From NCBI GenBank assembly GCA_016198755.1, contig JACQIB010000004.1, positions 27,192-91,191 of the forward strand: a stretch of DNA of 64,000 nucleotides. The letters run 5' to 3'. Position 1 is the first letter of the stretch. Each line of letters begins with the position of its first letter. Source of the DNA: Candidatus Aenigmatarchaeota archaeon (lineage in GTDB: Archaea; Aenigmatarchaeota; Aenigmatarchaeia; Aenigmatarchaeales; JACQIB01). The position numbers and the translations under genes are program-made. Positions 61,516 through 64,000 of this stretch are shown piece by piece. The notes beneath the pieces were generated by a model that was not told the DNA's origin, ran no database searches, and saw only the letters and a list, made by a program, of their open reading frames with translations.

Positions 61516-62328
61516 CTATTTTATAAGCCCTGCAAGAAAGGCAAAAATTCCCACAAACATCCCAATTTTCATTAGTTTCTGTGCTTTTGCCGGATCTGAG
61601 AAGCTAAGTGCTAATGAATATAGGTTCAAAATAAAGACAGGCACAAGGAGTACGATATAATATACTCCCAGAGCTCCCAGTAAATATGGTATTGGAGCTA
61701 TAATCAATGAAACAATTATAAGTGCAGCTGCTGTGTGCGGAGCATATTCCCCAAGCAATATAGCAAGAGTGCGGATTCTGGCTTTTTTATCACCTGCTAT
61801 ATCCTCTATTCCCTTCACAGTTTCTCTTGCAAGGTTTGATAAAAAGCTAATTGCAAAAATAATCCATACAGTTGGTGTTATAGAGTTTGTAAGCAGGGAA
61901 CCGAACAAAAAGCTTGAGGCTGCTAACCAACTATCCACGGGATGCCCTGTTACTGTTCTCTTGATTTTTGCATTGTAAGCTATTAGCAAAGCAGAGTTAA
62001 CAACAGCAAAAGCAAGCATGTAAACATTTGTAAATGCAGCTAATATAATTCCTAAAATTATCAGTGCAAATCCAAACAATCTTGCCCCAACATCAGAAAC
62101 CCTGCCGGATGGTATTGGCCTTTCAGGCTTGTTTACCTTATCAATCTCCTTATCATAATAGTCATTAAGAGTGTTCCCGCCCGCTGTTATCAGCATTACA
62201 GCTGCTACAGCAGCAAAGAACGGAAGGGAAAAAGGTGGAGCCACACCCCCGAGTAAAGCTCCAACTAAAACAGCAAACCCACTTAAAATCCAAACACTCG
62301 GTCTTGTTATTTCTATCCAGGCAAACAT
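61516..62328 (-). CDS. UbiA-family prenyltransferase (probable DGGGP synthase)
   Basis: A 270-residue membrane enzyme with about eight helices. The two Asp-rich motifs are 'NTLNDYYDKEID' (about 55-66) and, in the second half, 'VKGIEDIAGDKKAR'. 'KPERPIPSGRVS' follows the first, as in the family. In archaea the usual product is digeranylgeranylglyceryl phosphate, the second ether bond of membrane lipids. The ATG at 62328 is preceded by GTGAT; a GTG at 62337 is the alternative. With the reductase at 42673 it marks archaeal lipid synthesis. Confidence 0.88.
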   Translation of the reverse strand: MFAWIEITRPSVWILSGFAVLVGALLGGVAPPFSLPFFAAVAAVMLITAGGNTLNDYYDKEIDKVNKPERPIPSGRVSDVGARLFGFALIILGIILAAFTNVYMLAFAVVNSALLIAYNAKIKRTVTGHPVDSWLAASSFLFGSLLTNSITPTVWIIFAISFLSNLARETVKGIEDIAGDKKARIRTLAILLGEYAPHTAAALIIVSLIIAPIPYLLGALGVYYIVLLVPVFILNLYSLALSFSDPAKAQKLMKIGMFVGIFAFLAGLIK

Positions 62329-62359
62329 TGATATCACACAAGAATTAGTTTCCGGCTTA

Positions 62360-62536
62360 TTAAACTTTCCTTTCTTTGTTCTTCTGCCTTAATCCATGGT
62401 AACCGCACTTTCTGCATTTTACTTTTCCAGACTTAACCTGTCCTGAATCAGCGCGGATTTTAGCGTTGCATTTCATGCAAACCCAGACTCTCTCGTAAAT
62501 CCTGTTGAATGCTGCAGCCATTTTTACCTTTGCCAT
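62360..62536 (-). CDS. rpl40e: 50S ribosomal protein eL40 (L40e)
   Basis: A 58-residue protein. The sequence contains 'RIYERVWVCMKCNAKIRADSG' split by its first zinc Cys pair (C20, C23), and 'VKCRKCGYHGLR' with the second (C41, C44). This is the compact zinc-finger ribosomal protein fused to ubiquitin in eukaryotes and free in archaea. The basic tail 'KNKERKV' is as expected. It lies 31 bases upstream of the prenyltransferase gene on the same strand. The start ATG 62536 gives the family N-terminus. Confidence 0.93.
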   Translation of the reverse strand: MAKVKMAAAFNRIYERVWVCMKCNAKIRADSGQVKSGKVKCRKCGYHGLRQKNKERKV

Positions 62537-62578
62537 ATAAACCAGAGAATACTGTGTACAGAGAGGTTAAATAGGTTA

Positions 62579-63184
62579 CTATAGAGCACCAATGTGTATC
62601 GTAATTTTTATGAGGAAAATAGCAGCTATTATTAATAAAATAGCTGCGGGCAGTGCCCAACTTAATATTGCTTTTAGAATGCTAAATCTATGAGCTTCGT
62701 GTATGGCTGCTGTCAATGGATAAAAATAGTATGCTTCAAAAAGGTATATTAAAGGTATACCATATATATTGATAGACGATATAAAAGATATTAAATTAGT
62801 AACTATAACGATAGGAACAGTATAAAGAGCTACCAAATATAATTGTGTTGTAAAACAACCTTTACCGCTAAGTATCTTCGCAAATATATGGCAAAGCCCA
62901 GAGAAAATTACCGAACCTAATAATACGAAAAGAAAAGCTAGAATAAATTCCCCTAGGAATAACGCAGCATTTCCAGATGATGTTACAGTATCTGATAAAT
63001 GTAAAAAATTTACAAATGAAAAGCTATCGGGTTGCAATATAGTCCTAAGTCCATCCAATATACCAGCGAGTGTTCCCCCAATAAGTATAAGTTTTATGCT
63101 ACCTTGCAAACTAGCATCCTTGGTAATGTGTCTAAAAGTATCAAACGGCATAAGTAACGCAAATAACAACGTCTTAAAATCCAT
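62579..63184 (-). CDS. Yip1-like membrane protein
   Basis: A 201-residue protein with five hydrophobic helices (about 27-47, 72-100, 115-138, 140-160 and 170-197). 'LLMPFDTFRHITKD' at the start and the overall helix layout resemble the Yip1/DUF1282 group of membrane proteins. Codon use is more AT-rich than in its neighbours. The function is unknown. Confidence 0.6.
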   Translation of the reverse strand: MDFKTLLFALLMPFDTFRHITKDASLQGSIKLILIGGTLAGILDGLRTILQPDSFSFVNFLHLSDTVTSSGNAALFLGEFILAFLFVLLGSVIFSGLCHIFAKILSGKGCFTTQLYLVALYTVPIVIVTNLISFISSINIYGIPLIYLFEAYYFYPLTAAIHEAHRFSILKAILSWALPAAILLIIAAIFLIKITIHIGAL

Positions 63185-63280
63185 AAAAATTCAAATCTAT
63201 TAGAGCTAAAAGCAATATAAACCTTCCACTCTAGTTCACTTTTTCCTAGCAAGCCCGTGCACAATCTTGTTAATGTAAAT

Positions 63281-64000
63281 TCAGCGCATTTTCATTTCTT
63301 TCAGCTTTCTAATTCTTTCCTCTATTGGAGGATGGGTAGAAAACAAACCTGCAATCCAGCCTGCTGAGAAAGGGTTTACAATCCATAAATGGGCTGATGC
63401 AGGGTTTCCCTTGATTGGATGTGCTTTTGCAGCAGCCCCAAGCTTCTGGAGAGCTGAAGCCAAACCCAGAGGATTTTTTGTAATCAATGCTCCAGTATAG
63501 TCAGCCTGCAGTTCTCTCCCCCTGCTGATTGCCATCTGTACCAGAGCAGCAGAGATAGGAGCTAAAATAACCAAAGGCAGTAGATAGATAAAACCCCCCT
63601 TTCTGCTATCCCCTCCAATAGAGAGCCACCATGCCATGTTTGCTAAAAAGGAAATAGCTCCCCCTACTGTTGCTGCTATTGTAGAAACTAAAGTATCCCT
63701 GTTCTTTATGTGCGAGAGCTCGTGAGCCAAAACACCTTCAATCTCCTCATCATTCATCAGCTCTTTCAGTCCCCTTGTTACAGCAACAGCAGAATGTTCT
63801 GGGTTTCTTCCTGTTGCAAAAGCATTTGGCACAGGCAAGTCAACAAAATAAAGTTTTGGAACAGGTATTTCAGCCCCTTTAGCTATCCTCTGAACCATAC
63901 CTTCTATTTTCTTGTCCTTCAAGGGCTGCGCTCTATAAATTCCTAGAACAATCTTGTCAGAAAACCAGTAGCTTACAAAGTTAATTAGAAGAGCAAAACC
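63281..64000 (-). CDS. htpX: HtpX membrane metalloprotease, partial
   Basis: The C-terminal 239 codons are visible; the N-terminus lies beyond the window edge. 'FVSYWFSDKIVLGIYRAQPL' continues upstream of the conserved 'PVPKLYFVDLPVPNAFATGRNPEHSAVAVT'. The zinc site is HELSH (in 'GVLAHELSHIKNRDTL') with the third ligand in 'RGRELQADYTGA'. Two hydrophobic stretches lie between. The end 'STHPPIEERIRKL' is the usual HtpX tail. It degrades misfolded membrane proteins. Confidence 0.93.
   Translation of the reverse strand, partial: GFALLINFVSYWFSDKIVLGIYRAQPLKDKKIEGMVQRIAKGAEIPVPKLYFVDLPVPNAFATGRNPEHSAVAVTRGLKELMNDEEIEGVLAHELSHIKNRDTLVSTIAATVGGAISFLANMAWWLSIGGDSRKGGFIYLLPLVILAPISAALVQMAISRGRELQADYTGALITKNPLGLASALQKLGAAAKAHPIKGNPASAHLWIVNPFSAGWIAGLFSTHPPIEERIRKLKEMKMR

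Overview
The window is archaeal DNA of moderate to low G+C. It carries archaeal ribosomal protein eL40, an archaeal-type UMP kinase, an ether-lipid pair (geranylgeranyl reductase with its ferredoxin, and a UbiA-type prenyltransferase), a Hef-type helicase with an XPF nuclease, SMC-ScpA-ScpB, TATA-box promoters, GGTGAT-type ribosome binding sites, and a tRNA-Thr interrupted by insertions. Dense packing, gene fission, very long surface proteins and a shortened SMC fit an uncultured DPANN-type lineage; that placement is inference, since no rRNA gene is present.

Layout. (1) 1-20157, all minus strand: a secreted membrane protein with four tandem Hint (intein-like) domains, cut by the window edge, and a small DUF350 membrane protein; then surface proteins of 2195, 932, 334, 390 and 613 aa built from PQQ propellers, Ig-like repeats, a fibre-like repeat stalk and C-terminal membrane anchors. 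A three-gene DNA repair block (HerA-like ATPase, Hef helicase, XPF nuclease) sits among them. (2) 20248-23603, plus strand: small membrane protein, aspS, a ribbon-helix-helix/RelE toxin-antitoxin pair flanked by a duplication of the aspS 3' end, and a SpoIIM-like membrane protein. (3) 23622-37286, minus strand apart from one small gene: giant modular proteins of 1606, 2064 and 707 aa. A fourth relative (1663 aa) lies at 52812-57803. Each has a signal peptide, an extracellular beta-rich region, a shared (S/N)PF(V/I)xxSG junction before one membrane segment, and a long C-terminal half; three of them carry polymorphic-toxin-like modules and HExxH metallopeptidase domains there. (4) 37405-52815: mostly housekeeping (pyrH, pyrG, ferredoxin-reductase pair, nucleotidyltransferase, MIP18-family protein, a regulator-smc-scpA-NUDIX-scpB operon, M20 peptidase, rubredoxin-like protein). 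(5) 57866-64000, minus strand: SIS-domain isomerase, a copper-type cupredoxin membrane protein with a partner, CYTH protein, tRNA-Thr, zinc ribbon protein, UbiA prenyltransferase, eL40, Yip1-like membrane protein and the C-terminal part of HtpX.

The likely undescribed system is the surface and secretory complement. It combines a self-processing four-Hint membrane protein with a family of mix-and-match giant proteins that resembles bacterial polymorphic toxins but lacks recognisable immunity genes. No stretch longer than about 200 bases lacks a gene; the largest gaps (2799-2981 and 39070-39263) show only promoter-like AT-rich sequence. No CRISPR array, transposase, integrase or rRNA gene was seen.
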